Shown one piece after another: positions 6,547 through 7,516 of a stretch of 7,516 nucleotides of DNA. The position numbers and the translations under genes were made by a program. How positions within the stretch are numbered: the first letter of the stretch is position 1; each line of letters begins with the position of its first letter. The stretch spans positions 1-7,516 of the forward strand of contig CAJLUP010000088.1 of the NCBI GenBank assembly GCA_905209865.1. The letters run 5' to 3'. This DNA comes from an uncultured Lachnospiraceae bacterium. Lineage in GTDB: Bacteria > Bacillota > Clostridia > Lachnospirales > Lachnospiraceae. The notes below the pieces were generated by a model, which was not told the DNA's origin, did no database searches, and saw only the letters and a program-made list of their open reading frames with translations.

Positions 6547-7516
6547 TACTTCTTTTCCTCAAATCCTTCCGTACTCTCTTTTACAAAAAGTATTTTTCCC
6601 GTCATAATAATCAATTTTAAATCAAGCAAAATCGAATAATTCTGTATATACATCAAGTCAAGCTTCAGCTTGTCATATGCCGTTGTATTATATTTTCCAT
6701 AAATCTGTGCATATCCGGTAAGTCCGCCTTTTACCTTTAATCGATAAGAAAATTCAGGCACTTCTGCTGTGTACTGTTCTACATGTTCCACTCTTTCCGG
6801 TCGCGGACCCACCACGCTCATATCACCTTTTAAAATATCAATAAACTGCGGAAGCTCGTCAATCCTTGTCTTCCTAATAAACTTTCCGACAGGTGTAATC
6901 CTTGCATCATCTTCTTTTGCCGGTATTACTTCACCTTCTTTTTCCGCATCTACGATCATACTTCGAAATTTATGAATCTCAAAAACTTTTCCTCCGATCG
7001 TACACCTTTTCTGTCTGAAAAAGACCGGACCCCCATCATATACTTTAATCGCAATCCCTGTAATGAGCATGATCGGAGATGTTATTACCAGCATAAAAAC
7101 AGAAATGATAATATCCAAAGTTCTCTTCACCAGCTTTTGCTCAAAAGTAAACCCGTTGTTGCGGGATAATAATAACGGCGTATCAAAGAAATGAATATTC
7201 TCAGAACTCCGAATAATAATGTCTGAAATTTTCGGAGTAATATATGACCGGATTCCCTCCGCATAACAAAACTTTACTAATTTATTACGCAAAGGCGCAT
7301 GGATATCACAAAGGAATACAGCTCCAAACTTTTTCATTTCCTCCGTAATACGCTCCCATCCTTCTTCTACGTTCATGGATTCTTTAATATTATATCTGTC
7401 TTTTCTTGAATTTACCTTTCTCAAAAACAAAGTCGGGTCGTAATCTTCATATAATAATAAAATATCCCTCGGCGGAAATAACTTTCTGAAAATCCAGTTT
7501 ACAAATAATGTCCACA
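6546..7516 (-). CDS. Polyprenyl-phosphate sugar-1-phosphate transferase (WbaP/CpsE type), 5'-truncated by window edge
   Basis: This membrane enzyme is predicted to transfer a sugar-1-phosphate from a UDP-sugar to undecaprenyl phosphate, the first committed step of exopolysaccharide or wall glycopolymer synthesis. The frame is open to the right edge, giving 322 visible residues. The leucine codon TTG at 7430 is internal, because 28 in-frame codons precede it with no stop. Visible residues 1-120 look like the nucleotide-binding-like middle domain of long family members. A hydrophobic segment follows at about 132-158 (re-entrant helix). The catalytic domain then has DGGPVFFRQKR, KFRSM (182-186), the Asp-Glu pair of DELPQF (219-220), VGPRPE (235-240) and KGGLTGYAQI, all family hallmarks. 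The missing N-terminus would carry the usual transmembrane helices. The TAA stop shares its last A with the next gene's ATG (TAATG). The specific sugar cannot be read from the sequence. Confidence 0.95.
   Translation of the reverse strand, partial: WTLFVNWIFRKLFPPRDILLLYEDYDPTLFLRKVNSRKDRYNIKESMNVEEGWERITEEMKKFGAVFLCDIHAPLRNKLVKFCYAEGIRSYITPKISDIIIRSSENIHFFDTPLLLSRNNGFTFEQKLVKRTLDIIISVFMLVITSPIMLITGIAIKVYDGGPVFFRQKRCTIGGKVFEIHKFRSMIVDAEKEGEVIPAKEDDARITPVGKFIRKTRIDELPQFIDILKGDMSVVGPRPERVEHVEQYTAEVPEFSYRLKVKGGLTGYAQIYGKYNTTAYDKLKLDLMYIQNYSILLDLKLIIMTGKILFVKESTEGFEEKK

Noticed and set aside
1..7516. tRNA, rRNA, insertion sequence, prophage or defence genes
   Set aside because: Nearly all of the window is accounted for by six genes and short intergenic regions. 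No transposase, integrase, terminal inverted repeats or tRNA-like cloverleaf was seen.

Overview
All six genes in this window lie on the minus strand, so they are read from the right edge to the left. The content points to a Gram-positive, moderately AT-rich Firmicute, most likely a Clostridia / Lachnospiraceae-type gut anaerobe. The reasons are purine-rich Shine-Dalgarno sites, a LytR-CpsA-Psr (LCP) protein, a TagA/WecG-type transferase in a glycopolymer locus, and a signal-peptide protein with a cohesin-like domain. The organism call is an inference from gene content; no taxonomic marker gene is present.

Right part (7516 to 3302): four tightly packed glycopolymer genes. In transcription order they are a polyprenyl-phosphate sugar-1-phosphate transferase (5' end cut off by the window edge), a WecG/TagA/CpsF glycosyltransferase, and two tandem paralogous GT-B glycosyltransferases. 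Each junction overlaps (1, 26 and 11 nt), which indicates translational coupling. A 10-bp stem with a T-run on the minus strand follows the last gene and probably ends this transcript. The likely sequence of steps is priming of undecaprenyl phosphate with the first sugar, addition of the second sugar, then two further additions. Flippase and polymerase genes are not in the window and would be expected beyond the right edge.

Middle (3301 to 3120): a 182-bp intergenic region holding the terminator, a plausible sigma-A promoter (TTGAAT / 17 bp / TATCAT, overlapping an extended -10 TGGTATGAT), and two small dyads around the predicted start site.

Left part (3119 to 58): a second unit of two genes 47 nt apart. 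The first is an LCP-family enzyme that would attach the glycopolymer to peptidoglycan. The second is an unusual single-pass membrane protein: signal peptide, cohesin-like domain, a two-fold repeated ectodomain, a membrane helix, and an intracellular acidic tail with tyrosine at every fourth residue. A hairpin followed by T6 on the plus strand sits at the extreme left edge.

The most interesting part is the left pair. The LCP protein has a strongly basic cytoplasmic N-terminus and its partner has a strongly acidic, tyrosine-periodic cytoplasmic tail. This suggests, without proving it, that the two membrane proteins pair electrostatically at the site of glycopolymer attachment.
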